From assembly GCA_942492635.1 (NCBI GenBank), contig CALOFP010000004.1, positions 310,001-374,000 of the forward strand: 64,000 nt of DNA. The letters run 5' to 3'. This document shows, piece after piece, positions 1 through 7,589 of this stretch. The first letter of the stretch is position 1; every line of letters starts with the position of its first letter. The position numbers were made by a program, and so were the translations under genes. The DNA comes from CALOFP01 sp942492635. Its GTDB lineage: Bacteria > UBP6 > UBA1177 > CALOFP01. The notes under the pieces were generated by a model that saw only the letters and a program-made list of their open reading frames with translations, had not been told where the DNA came from and made no database searches.

Positions 1-2
1 CC

Positions 3-1325
3 ATCCTGTCCCTGCAGATGAGTGCCGTTCGAGTAGCGATTTTCAACTTCTTTTCCGAAGAGAGCTTTTTCTACACTGCGGTGTTCGCCTCATTTTTCTT
101 TTACAACGTTCTTTCCGTCATCATCTACAACGCTGCGGCATTCCTCAACAGCTACTTCAACGCCCGGCATGTCTACTTCCAGAAAATTCTTCACCGTTTC
201 AGGGCGAGGACGGAGGAGGCCGCAACCTACGACCAGCTGTTTCGCCTGTTTGACAGGACAATTCGGGAGCGATTCAGGGAGGTTTCTTCGATACGCTACA
301 TTGTCGTCTCCAGATTCGCCTACAGGGAGGAGGTGCCTCTGGATGTTGAGTTCCTTCCGGATTATGCGGGAAAGATACTTCTGAGATGGTTTGAAAAGAC
401 AAGGGAGCCTTTCCTTCTGAGAAACTCCGTGGATTTTCCTCCGGGTCTTATTCCTCACTATGAAGAGATAGGCGGAGACCTTCTTGTTCCCGTAACGGGA
501 CGTCGGGGAGTGATGGTCCTTATTCGTGTTGAAGGAAGGATCAAGAGGGATGTGGCCAACGCCATAGCCAACCTCGCCTCTGTTGCCGGGCATGGACTCA
601 TGAGAATCGCGCTTTACGAGAAAATCGTCGACAGGGAGAGAAAGCTTCAGGAGAGCAGGCACTTTCATGAGGTGGATAAAATGGTCTCTCTCATAGCGCA
701 TGAGATCAGGACTCCTTTGACCTCAATCATGTTCAACATGGAGGTTCTGTCGGAATCCCTCAGCGAGATGGATCAGGCCGACCGGGAATTCCTTGAGATC
801 GCCTGCAATGAGCTCGGGAGACTCAACGCGACGGTGGATAAGATGCTGACCTATGGAAGAAATATCCAGCTCAGTCCCGAAATGGGCAGTTTCGACACTT
901 TTCTGGGCGAGTTGAGGTACCTTTTTCTCTCTTCGAACGGGGAAGGGATCGACATCTCTTTCGATAACAGAATCTCAGGAGAGTACATGCTCGACTGGCA
1001 GGTACTGAAGCAGGTGCTTACCAATCTTGTGAACAACAGTATTGAGGCGATCAGGAGTTCCGGTAAGGGCGATACAGTCTCTGTTAAAATCTCCCGAGAT
1101 ATGGATTGGCTGCAAATAGATGTGGAGGATAATTCCAGCGGGATTCCCGATGATGTCGTAGATTCCATATTCGAATCCTTCTTTACGACCAAGAAAAGCG
1201 GCAACGGCCTCGGTCTGGCGATATGCAAGAAGATCGTCAAGATAATGGGTGGCCGCATCAACCTTCAACGAACAGGAGAAAAGGGCACAGTTTTTTCAAT
1301 ATGTCTGCCTGCTTCTGACAATTAA
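3..1325 (+). CDS. Sensor histidine kinase, 5' end outside window
   Basis: This is the C-terminal part of a two-component sensor kinase; the frame stays open to the window edge, so the true start lies upstream. Counting from the Met at position 18, residues about 18-38 are strongly hydrophobic and probably form the last membrane segment. Residues 70-200 look like a GAF-type sensor region. The DHp helix carries the H-box IAHEIRTPLTS with phospho-acceptor His about 228. The ATPase domain shows the N-box (QVLTNLVNNSIEAI), the G1 box (DNSSGIPDD) and a GNGLGLAIC box, so both kinase subdomains are intact. No receiver domain is attached and no response regulator gene follows, so the partner is elsewhere. 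The kinase call is certain; the signal is unknown. Confidence 0.93.
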   Translation: MLSLQMSAVRVAIFNFFSEESFFYTAVFASFFFYNVLSVIIYNAAAFLNSYFNARHVYFQKILHRFRARTEEAATYDQLFRLFDRTIRERFREVSSIRYIVVSRFAYREEVPLDVEFLPDYAGKILLRWFEKTREPFLLRNSVDFPPGLIPHYEEIGGDLLVPVTGRRGVMVLIRVEGRIKRDVANAIANLASVAGHGLMRIALYEKIVDRERKLQESRHFHEVDKMVSLIAHEIRTPLTSIMFNMEVLSESLSEMDQADREFLEIACNELGRLNATVDKMLTYGRNIQLSPEMGSFDTFLGELRYLFLSSNGEGIDISFDNRISGEYMLDWQVLKQVLTNLVNNSIEAIRSSGKGDTVSVKISRDMDWLQIDVEDNSSGIPDDVVDSIFESFFTTKKSGNGLGLAICKKIVKIMGGRINLQRTGEKGTVFSICLPASDN

Positions 1326-1830
1326 TGAAATCCAGCAGTTGACAAGTTTCAGCTTAAACCTTAATCAAACGAAACCAAATAACTTTTCCTCTCCGAAAGT
1401 TTCCCTGGTGTGAAATTTCCTTCTGAACCACTGATGCACCTGACCTGTTTCTTGAGAGTGTGGATCCGATAACGAATCAGAATGTTGTGGTTTTTTCTGA
1501 CATATGAAACCATTTTGAATAACTTACAGAAATTGGCTTGGGCCAACTCCCCTTTTTTCAAAGAACTGGAAGGCAAGTTACTTTAATTAATCAACAAAAA
1601 GCAAACTCCATTGGTGCAGTTGCCGGTGAACGTAATAAAAAGAAATAGATGTTACATAAAAAAGGTTCGTGTTTTCATACACTGTCGACAACGCGCAGAA
1701 CGTAATGTACAGATGGTATGAGCTTTGTTGGATGTGGCGGAAGTGCCATACAGGTGAAACGTTAACGGGAAAGTGTCGGCCGACGGAATTTCTCGAATTA
1801 TTTTTTATCACATTTCTTATGGAGAAAAAA
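1326..1830. other. Intergenic region, no gene seen
   Basis: About 500 bp separate the kinase from the next gene. A TTGACA hexamer at 1339-1344 is followed after 17 bp by TAATCA at 1362-1367, a possible weak promoter, but nothing convincing is encoded directly downstream. Open frames on either strand here have no ribosome-binding site or recognisable protein features. Confidence 0.4.
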
Positions 1831-2418
1831 ATGGATAAATTTTTAGCAGTTCTCATGCTTTTCATTGTTTCCGGTGCGGCCTATGGCGGAGTGTGCGAAG
1901 ACATAAAAGTTGAGGCAATCTTTAATCACAATGGCAAGTACTACTATGTTGACGCGGAATGTTCGGGAGGAGGGGTGCAGAATATCTACACTTTCAATAT
2001 TGAGGGATACAATGACAGCGGCGAGATGACTCTTTTTGAGGTTAAACAGTTCCTCATGAAGTCCGGTAGCGAGAGCTACAGGGACGACGCATTGTGGCAT
2101 CTTTATCAGCCCGGCAACTACATTTACAGAAGTCACGGAAAGACAACAATGATCCCCAATTTTTTTATTCCGATACAACAAAGGATGTTCTTCGACAATA
2201 TCGATACCGTCGACGGTGAGATTTCTGTCTATGGTGATAACGGATACTATACTTTCCATAAAGGGTCGGACAATATCGGTAGCGTTATAAGGGGTTACGA
2301 TACCGGGTTGGGCAACTATCACGTGGGCTTGGTTTTCAATCCCCTGACCGAAGATGATTGGACTTTTGATTTTTATGCAAGGATTTTTCTGTATTTTTCT
2401 CACGCACCCTTGAATTAA
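1831..2418 (+). CDS. Small secreted protein of unknown function
   Basis: A 195-residue protein with a clear Sec signal peptide: a charged start (MDKF), a hydrophobic core (LAVLMLFIVSGAA) and likely cleavage near AYG. The frame is open further upstream, but the ATG at 1831 follows a GGAG sequence at a good distance and puts the signal peptide at the N-terminus; 1819 is an alternative ATG. The mature part is rich in Tyr, Gly and Asp with alternating hydrophobic residues, suggesting a beta-rich extracytoplasmic domain. It has only two Cys, near the start of the mature chain. I recognise no family. It stands alone, with no close neighbour on its strand. Confidence 0.7.
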   Translation: MDKFLAVLMLFIVSGAAYGGVCEDIKVEAIFNHNGKYYYVDAECSGGGVQNIYTFNIEGYNDSGEMTLFEVKQFLMKSGSESYRDDALWHLYQPGNYIYRSHGKTTMIPNFFIPIQQRMFFDNIDTVDGEISVYGDNGYYTFHKGSDNIGSVIRGYDTGLGNYHVGLVFNPLTEDDWTFDFYARIFLYFSHAPLN

Positions 2419-2503
2419 GGAAGATTTCAATTTTCATTAAAAAAAAGAACCCACACCTTTTTCTTTAAAACAATAGAAATAAAAAAATTTGAGTTCCATT
2501 TTC

Positions 2504-2532
2504 TTGACACGGATAGGCTAATCCCATAAAAA
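2504..2532 (+). promoter_or_regulatory. Predicted promoter of AraC-type gene
   Basis: TTGACA at 2504-2509, a 17 bp spacer and TAAAAA at 2527-2532. It leaves a long leader of about 170 nt before the regulator gene. Confidence 0.5.
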
Positions 2533-2542
2533 AACTAAAAAA

Positions 2543-2554
2543 GGAGATATCTCC
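2543..2554. promoter_or_regulatory. 12-bp perfect palindrome, candidate operator
   Basis: GGAGATATCTCC lies about 10 bp after the predicted -10 element, so it covers or follows the transcription start. A dimeric repressor could bind there; autoregulation by the downstream gene is possible, but AraC proteins more often bind direct repeats. Confidence 0.35.
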
Positions 2555-2708
2555 AATTCACTGAAAATAAGGTGACGGCCATATAAAGACGCTGGAGGAG
2601 ATTTTGTTTCTGCATTTAGAAAAACTTTTTCAAAAGATTCAAAAAAATCGGTGTATTGAATTCTTCTTGTTGAGGTGATAAATATATTTTTCTATTGAGA
2701 ACAATCGT

Positions 2709-3686
2709 ATGCATCCTTCGATGATCAGAAGGTGCAATGCTGTAATTTCTTTAATTTACGGTGTAACGATTTTCTTCGGCATCCTCTCAGGCCATGATAA
2801 GCAAAGTTTGATGTTGGTTATCATTCCCGGGGCAATAGCTGTTCTGTTTTCAATTCTCTCAATTCCTTTGGATAAACTGGTTGAAAGGTATTTCTTCTGC
2901 TTTTTTTTTCCTTTTTTCTTTGCTTTGTTTCTTGGAGTAACGGGACTTGCCTGGTGTACATCGCCTGCAGTAATCGGAATTTACAATTCGGCATTGAGTC
3001 TTGTTGTGATTACTGGGTATGTCTTTCTTGGGTTCAAGTTTATTACCTTGTCTCTGATTTCAATCGCTGTGATTACGATTCACGGGTTTTCAATATCAGC
3101 AGTTCCAGATCTTGAGGGTTCCCTTGCAGTTTTTTATTGTGTCTTTTTCGGTATTGCAAACCTTATCGGGATTTCCGTGTCAGGAGTAATATTTTGTAAA
3201 AATTGTTTTTCTGCTCTTCCGACACATTCGGAGCCTTCAGCAGAGAGAGGTGCGCTGAATTCTCCTAAATTTTCGAAGAGTGTAAACTTAGAGAATCGTA
3301 AATACGGAAGGGCCCGATTGGATGCCGGCATCCTTGATATCTACGGCAGATCACTGGTTTGTTCAATGGAAGAGCAGAAGATTTATCGAGACAGTGAGCT
3401 GACGCTTCCCTGTCTGGCGGAGAAGCTTTCTCTCTCTCCAAATGAACTTTCACAGGTGATTAACAGGAAGAGCGGGTACTCTTTCAACAATTTTATTAAT
3501 TTCTACAGAGTAAGAGATGTGGCTGATGCCCTTTCGGATCCTAACTGTTCAGATATGACTATTATTGAAATTGCCTATCAAGCAGGTTTCAGGTCGAAGA
3601 CTACATTCAATTCTGCATTCAAGAAATTTATGGGAACAACACCGAAGGATTTCCGATATAAAAGGTTGGAAGAAGAGAAAGAGTGA
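2709..3686 (+). CDS. Membrane-anchored AraC-family transcription regulator
   Basis: A 325-residue protein in two halves. Residues about 10-165 contain five or six hydrophobic segments, making a membrane domain with few polar loops. After a linker, residues about 215-320 form a C-terminal AraC/XylS-type double helix-turn-helix: a first helix pair around LPCLAEKLSLSPNELSQV, and the family signature region IIEIAYQAGFRSKTTFNSAF followed by GTTPKDFR. DNA binding is therefore predicted at the inner face of the membrane. No good ribosome-binding site precedes the ATG at 2709; the ATG at 2721 is an alternative. This layout is known from AraC regulators fused to multi-pass sensor domains; the signal and targets are unknown. 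Confidence 0.85.
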   Translation: MHPSMIRRCNAVISLIYGVTIFFGILSGHDKQSLMLVIIPGAIAVLFSILSIPLDKLVERYFFCFFFPFFFALFLGVTGLAWCTSPAVIGIYNSALSLVVITGYVFLGFKFITLSLISIAVITIHGFSISAVPDLEGSLAVFYCVFFGIANLIGISVSGVIFCKNCFSALPTHSEPSAERGALNSPKFSKSVNLENRKYGRARLDAGILDIYGRSLVCSMEEQKIYRDSELTLPCLAEKLSLSPNELSQVINRKSGYSFNNFINFYRVRDVADALSDPNCSDMTIIEIAYQAGFRSKTTFNSAFKKFMGTTPKDFRYKRLEEEKE

Positions 3687-3994
3687 TCCGGCTTGCGTTT
3701 TCCTTCTCTTTCAGATGGGTTGCAAAGGGCAGGATCAAAAACGGAAGGCTGTCGCGCTTTTGAACTATCGGCAGCTTTTTTCGGTAAGATCTTATTTGCT
3801 TCATCGGAACAGTCTGCGCTCTACCTGCACAGATTCTCTTCCTGATCGGAGGAGGAGGGATCCTTTTGTCTTTGGTTAACAAGTCGTTCGGCAGCTATCA
3901 TCTTTGAAGCATAAAAAATATTTTAACAAATTACTTTTTTGACTTTCAATAAAACATTTTCTAAAATATCTTTGCAACATTAAATGGTGAAAGC
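3687..3994. other. Intergenic region with promoter near its end
   Basis: About 300 bp without a supportable gene. The last 100 bp are AT-rich and hold the promoter listed at 3939-3967. A frame running on from within the AraC gene has no start signal or protein-like composition. Confidence 0.45.
3939..3967 (+). promoter_or_regulatory. Predicted promoter for UbiA/epimerase pair
   Basis: TTGACT at 3939-3944, a 17 bp spacer and TAAAAT at 3962-3967. It starts transcription about 20 nt before the ATG at 3995. Confidence 0.6.
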
Positions 3995-4867
3995 ATGAAA
4001 TATCTCAAATTGCTGAGGGTGAACCAGTACATTAAAAACTTTTTCATTTTTCTGCCGCTTTTTTTTGACCTCAAATTGATGGAAATCTCTCTGCTTGTCA
4101 AGGCCTTGGGCAGCTTTGCCGCCTTCTGCCTTGTGGCGAGTTCTGTCTACATCCTTAACGACATGAGAGACATAGAGAGCGATAAAGCCCATCCGTTAAA
4201 ATGCAGGAGGCCTCTGGCCAGCGGCGCGGTTTCAATCAGGACTGGTCAGGGAATATTTATCATTCTTGTTGTGTCGGGTCTCGGCGTCGCCTCCTTTTTA
4301 AATTTCAATCTTTTCCTGTTGCTTTCTCTCTACTTCATCATAAATATTTTCTACAGCATGGGGTTGAAACACATAGCTCCGCTGGACATCTTCATTATTG
4401 CCCTGGGATTTCTCTTCAGGCTTCTTGCGGGAACGCACTATGCAGGTATTACAGATGTTTATCCTTCCCACTGGATTATCATAATGACATTTCTTCTCGC
4501 CCTTTTTCTTGCCTTTGCAAAGAGGAGAGACGACGTGCTTCTGAAGAAAGAGGGGAAAAAAACCCGTCGTGCGGTTTCGGGATACAGTCTTGAATTTATT
4601 AACAGCGCCATGTCGATAATGGCGGCTGTCATAATAGTTGCATACATTCTTTACAGTGTGAGTCCGGCGGTGGCGAATCACTTCGGATCGGACAAACTCT
4701 ATTTGACCGTCCTTTTCGTAATTCTCGGAATGTTCAGGTACCTTCAGCTGACATTTGTTTTCAACCGTAGCGGAAATCCTACGGAAGTCGTTCTGAAGGA
4801 CAGATTCTTGCAGCTTACCATCATGGGATGGGTGGCTATGTTTCTTTTTATTGCATACCAATTTTAG
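3995..4867 (+). CDS. UbiA-family prenyltransferase, decaprenyl-phosphate phosphoribosyltransferase-like
   Basis: A 290-residue, multi-pass membrane protein of the UbiA superfamily. The first Asp-rich motif is NDMRDIESDKAHPLKCRRPL, which matches the version in decaprenyl-phosphate 5-phosphoribosyltransferases rather than quinone prenyltransferases. The second conserved stretch, YSMGLKHIAPLDIFII followed by GFLFRLLAG, is also of that type. The known reaction transfers phosphoribose from PRPP to a polyprenyl phosphate in the inner membrane, the entry to lipid-linked ribose or arabinose donors. The next gene starts 10 bp later and encodes a sugar-nucleotide-type epimerase, fitting a lipid-linked sugar pathway. 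The family is sure; the exact acceptor and final product are not. Confidence 0.85.
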   Translation: MKYLKLLRVNQYIKNFFIFLPLFFDLKLMEISLLVKALGSFAAFCLVASSVYILNDMRDIESDKAHPLKCRRPLASGAVSIRTGQGIFIILVVSGLGVASFLNFNLFLLLSLYFIINIFYSMGLKHIAPLDIFIIALGFLFRLLAGTHYAGITDVYPSHWIIIMTFLLALFLAFAKRRDDVLLKKEGKKTRRAVSGYSLEFINSAMSIMAAVIIVAYILYSVSPAVANHFGSDKLYLTVLFVILGMFRYLQLTFVFNRSGNPTEVVLKDRFLQLTIMGWVAMFLFIAYQF

Positions 4868-4877
4868 GGAGAGATAT

Positions 4878-5915
4878 ATGAAGGTTCTCATAACGGGCGG
4901 AGCCGGTTTTTTCGGGCTTCATATGACAAAAAAGTGTGTAGCGGAAGGTGAGGAGGTAACCCTTCTCGACATAGCGGAATACGACAAATCCGAGTACGAT
5001 CCTTCGGTAAAGCTGGTTCGCGGCGATGTCCGGGATACGGAAAAGATGGATAAGCTGATTGCCGAGACCGACATTATCGTTCATGCTGCGGCCGCTCTGC
5101 CCCTTGAAACCAAAAAGGAGATCTTTTCTACCAATGTGGATGGAACTCGTAACGTTCTTGAGCTGGCTCTCAAGCACAAGGTCAGGAGATTCGTTTTCAT
5201 ATCCTCCACGGCAGTGTACGGTGTCCCCGATCACCATCCCCTTCATGAGACCGATGAAAGGATCGGCGTCGGACCATACGGAGAGGCGAAGATCGCCGGA
5301 GAACATCTTTGCGAAGAGTTCAGGGAAAAGGGACTCTACATAACCGTAATCAGGCCTAAAACCTTTATAGGCACCCACAGGCTAGGAGTTTTCCAGATCC
5401 TCTACAACTGGATCGAGGAGGGGCACAAGATTCCGATCATCGGAAACGGAAAGAATCGTTACCAGCTTCTCGAGGTGGACGATCTTGCCGACGCATGTTT
5501 CCTCTCATATCGCTGTGAGGATGAAAAGGCGAACGATGTTTTCAATGTCGGGGCCGACAGATTTCGTACCGTCAACGAGGACGTCGGGGAGCTTTGCGAG
5601 TATGCAGGCAGTGGAAGCCGCGTGATGCACACTCCTGTCTGGCTTGTCATTCCGGCCCTGATGCTTTTTGAGTGGCTTAGAATATCGCCGCTCTACAAGT
5701 GGGTCTACGGAACCGCCCACACGGACAGCTACGTTTCGGTTGAGAAGATAAAAAATACTCTCGGCTGGAATCCGAAATACAGCGAAGCTGAGGCGTTGAT
5801 CCGATCATTTCAGTGGTACATGGAGAACAAGGAGTCAATATCCAAGGCTTCCGGAACCGGGCACAGAGTTCCATGGGCCCAGGGAATTCTTGCCGTCTTC
5901 AAGAAGTTCCTGTAG
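4878..5915 (+). CDS. NAD-dependent epimerase/dehydratase (extended SDR)
   Basis: A 345-residue extended short-chain dehydrogenase. The N-terminus carries the nucleotide-binding motif GGAGFFG (residues 7-13) after strand MKVLIT. The active-site region shows FISSTAVYG and then PYGEAK, the Tyr-x3-Lys pair. The ATG at 4878 was chosen because GGGAGAG precedes it and the Rossmann strand then begins at residue 1. A hydrophobic stretch near residue 255 (LVIPALMLFEWL) may attach it to the membrane. It is 10 bp downstream of the UbiA-like gene and surely co-transcribed, so it may act on the lipid-linked pentose or on the sugar nucleotide feeding it. The substrate cannot be read from sequence. Confidence 0.85.
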   Translation: MKVLITGGAGFFGLHMTKKCVAEGEEVTLLDIAEYDKSEYDPSVKLVRGDVRDTEKMDKLIAETDIIVHAAAALPLETKKEIFSTNVDGTRNVLELALKHKVRRFVFISSTAVYGVPDHHPLHETDERIGVGPYGEAKIAGEHLCEEFREKGLYITVIRPKTFIGTHRLGVFQILYNWIEEGHKIPIIGNGKNRYQLLEVDDLADACFLSYRCEDEKANDVFNVGADRFRTVNEDVGELCEYAGSGSRVMHTPVWLVIPALMLFEWLRISPLYKWVYGTAHTDSYVSVEKIKNTLGWNPKYSEAEALIRSFQWYMENKESISKASGTGHRVPWAQGILAVFKKFL

Positions 5916-6059
5916 AGAAATTCGGACCGATCCATCCCTCAACTTTTGTAAGAGTTTAATCATCTTAACCAGTTGTTAGGTGTTCGGTTGGCGTTCCATT
6001 TTTCTGAAAGAGTATACTGTTCAGGATACTATCGGAGTAAAAAACTCCCTGGCATCATG

Positions 6060-6785
6060 TCATGAAAGGTTCCTTATCAATCCGTAGTTGTTGACGGAGG
6101 TGAATGAGATGTTCATGTACCGGTAGAAACTTTTTCTATCGATCTTTTCATCAAACCACCTTCCGAAAGCCAGATATCCCTGCATCGCAAGCATTCCTGC
6201 CGCCGCGGGAACGAGGGTGTCTGATTGATATCCGATCTGGAGAATCTGTTTTCCCTCAACGATAAACGGGAGAGTGCTAATGGTTACTCTTTTTTCATGA
6301 AAATTTTCAAGAAATCGGAAGACGCCTCTTTTTTTTTCCCACCCCCGCTCTCTTCTCCCGAAAATCGAAAGAGAGACCCCCTCCTTGTGAAGGGCGTAAG
6401 CGATGCTCCTTGCGGATCCTCCGTTGCCGAGAATGTCCATTTCGGGTTGGAGAAGTCCAGCATCTTTCAGCCACAAGACCATTCCGGATCCGTCGGTGTT
6501 GTCTCCGATGAGAAGATTGCCTCTTTTGAAGATTGTGTTGACGGCTCCGATCTCCCGCGCCTCTTCCGTGAGGGAATCGACAACATTAAGAGCTTTCTCT
6601 TTGAATGGGATGGTAACGTTGGCTCCGATGGTGGACTTCTCTTCCAGAATCTGGCGAAATTTTTTCTCCGCACCTCTGAAAATTTCATAGCCTGTCGATT
6701 TTCCGATTTCTGCTATGGCGAGGGATTGGAAAAATGGAGAGTAGGAAAAGGGGAGAGGAAAACCCCAGAGAAAAATTTGATCCAC
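6060..6785 (-). CDS. aroE: Shikimate dehydrogenase-like protein
   Basis: A 241-residue protein of the shikimate dehydrogenase family, which reduces 3-dehydroshikimate with NADPH in aromatic amino-acid synthesis. Catalytic residues are present: Lys about 62 in GANVTIPFKE and Asp about 98 in NTDG. The nucleotide-binding loop is GNGGSARS (about 120-127). The substrate loop is FSYSP where most members have HSxSP, and the protein is 25-30 residues shorter than usual. It is the last gene of a minus-strand operon whose first two members are signalling proteins; its start overlaps the stop of the upstream gene. Enzyme family is clear; the unusual setting and altered loop leave room for a different substrate, such as quinate. 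Confidence 0.85.
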   Translation of the reverse strand: MDQIFLWGFPLPFSYSPFFQSLAIAEIGKSTGYEIFRGAEKKFRQILEEKSTIGANVTIPFKEKALNVVDSLTEEAREIGAVNTIFKRGNLLIGDNTDGSGMVLWLKDAGLLQPEMDILGNGGSARSIAYALHKEGVSLSIFGRRERGWEKKRGVFRFLENFHEKRVTISTLPFIVEGKQILQIGYQSDTLVPAAAGMLAMQGYLAFGRWFDEKIDRKSFYRYMNISFTSVNNYGLIRNLS

Positions 6786-7579
6786 TAGAGATTCCAGTAG
6801 TAGTTGAAAGTCTGTTCCTTTCCGCGGAACATGGGGAATGGTTTCTTTTGAATCTCCTTGGCGAGACAGTCTCCGAAGAGAGTCGATCTGTACTTGTCGG
6901 AGGTGAAAAGGACGTCCAGTACTGTTCCGTCTCCACCGACTCTTATGCGGAGTTCGATCTGTCCCTTGAGGTTCCTGTCTCCGGCTTTCACTCTCTCATC
7001 GAAACAGAGCTGCAGCGAGGGAAGGTAACCGTCCATCTGATCCTTGATGATCGCCGGAGAGAGCTGGGCGGGAATTTTCTTTTTACTGTTCTTCCAAGCC
7101 TTTCTCAGAAGGTCGTCCGATTTCGGTTTTCCGGAAAATTCGAGATCGGAAGGTTTTTCAGCTCTTCTGATTGGATAGACAACTTTCTTTGCAGGTGCCT
7201 TCTTCTTCACGACCTTCTCTTTTACGGCGGGTTTCGGAGCCTCTTTTTTCCCTACAAGGAAGTAGGCCGCCGCCGCGCCTGCAACAATCAGCAGAATGAT
7301 GATCACGAAAGGAAGGGGCGATCGCTTTTTCTCCGTCGGGATTTCTTTTATCGAAGATTCCTCCTCTTCTCGCTTTTCCCTTTCCTTCGCTTTCTCTGCG
7401 AAGAGTTCGGCATGTTTCATGGCGAAGGATTCCCATTCCATGAGTTCCTTGGATGATCCGACTGAAAAGTAGTAATTTTTTATAGATTCTTTGTTTGTGA
7501 GGCAGAAGTCGACAATCGCCCTTTCGTTGAAGGGGCCGAGCTTCTGTTTTGCCTGTTTGTGATAAACCCAGAAATGCAT
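6785..7579 (-). CDS. GYF-domain / transmembrane / AgmX-like C-terminal protein
   Basis: A 264-residue, single-pass membrane protein. Residues 1-55 resemble a GYF_2 (DUF4339) domain: WVYHKQAKQKLGPFNE, an aromatic start with the GPF core. A charged linker follows, then a transmembrane helix at about 89-109 (FVIIILLIVAGAAAAYFLVG), a Lys/Pro/Ala-rich spacer, and a C-terminal domain with paired Cys (LQLCF and FGDCL) and the strand IELRIRVGGDGTVLDV, like the TonB-like AgmX/PglI C-terminal domain known from myxobacteria. The GYF part would be cytoplasmic and the AgmX part periplasmic. It sits between the FHA gene (11 bp upstream) and aroE (overlapping). Function unknown; likely links a cytoplasmic signal to the envelope. 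Confidence 0.75.
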   Translation of the reverse strand: MHFWVYHKQAKQKLGPFNERAIVDFCLTNKESIKNYYFSVGSSKELMEWESFAMKHAELFAEKAKEREKREEEESSIKEIPTEKKRSPLPFVIIILLIVAGAAAAYFLVGKKEAPKPAVKEKVVKKKAPAKKVVYPIRRAEKPSDLEFSGKPKSDDLLRKAWKNSKKKIPAQLSPAIIKDQMDGYLPSLQLCFDERVKAGDRNLKGQIELRIRVGGDGTVLDVLFTSDKYRSTLFGDCLAKEIQKKPFPMFRGKEQTFNYYWNL

Positions 7580-7589
7580 AAAGTCCTCT

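Noticed and set aside
1361..1576. Minus-strand open frame of 71 codons between the kinase and the small secreted protein
   Set aside because: No ribosome-binding site, no recognisable composition, in a region that looks non-coding.
1843..2430. Minus-strand open frame of 195 codons
   Set aside because: Antisense to the secreted-protein gene, which has a signal peptide and a ribosome-binding site.
3565..3879. Plus-strand open frame after the AraC gene
   Set aside because: Begins inside the AraC helix-turn-helix region in another frame and shows no start signal.
6014..6051. Possible terminator after aroE (GGAGT/ACTCC)
   Set aside because: The T-tract lies in the loop, not after the stem.
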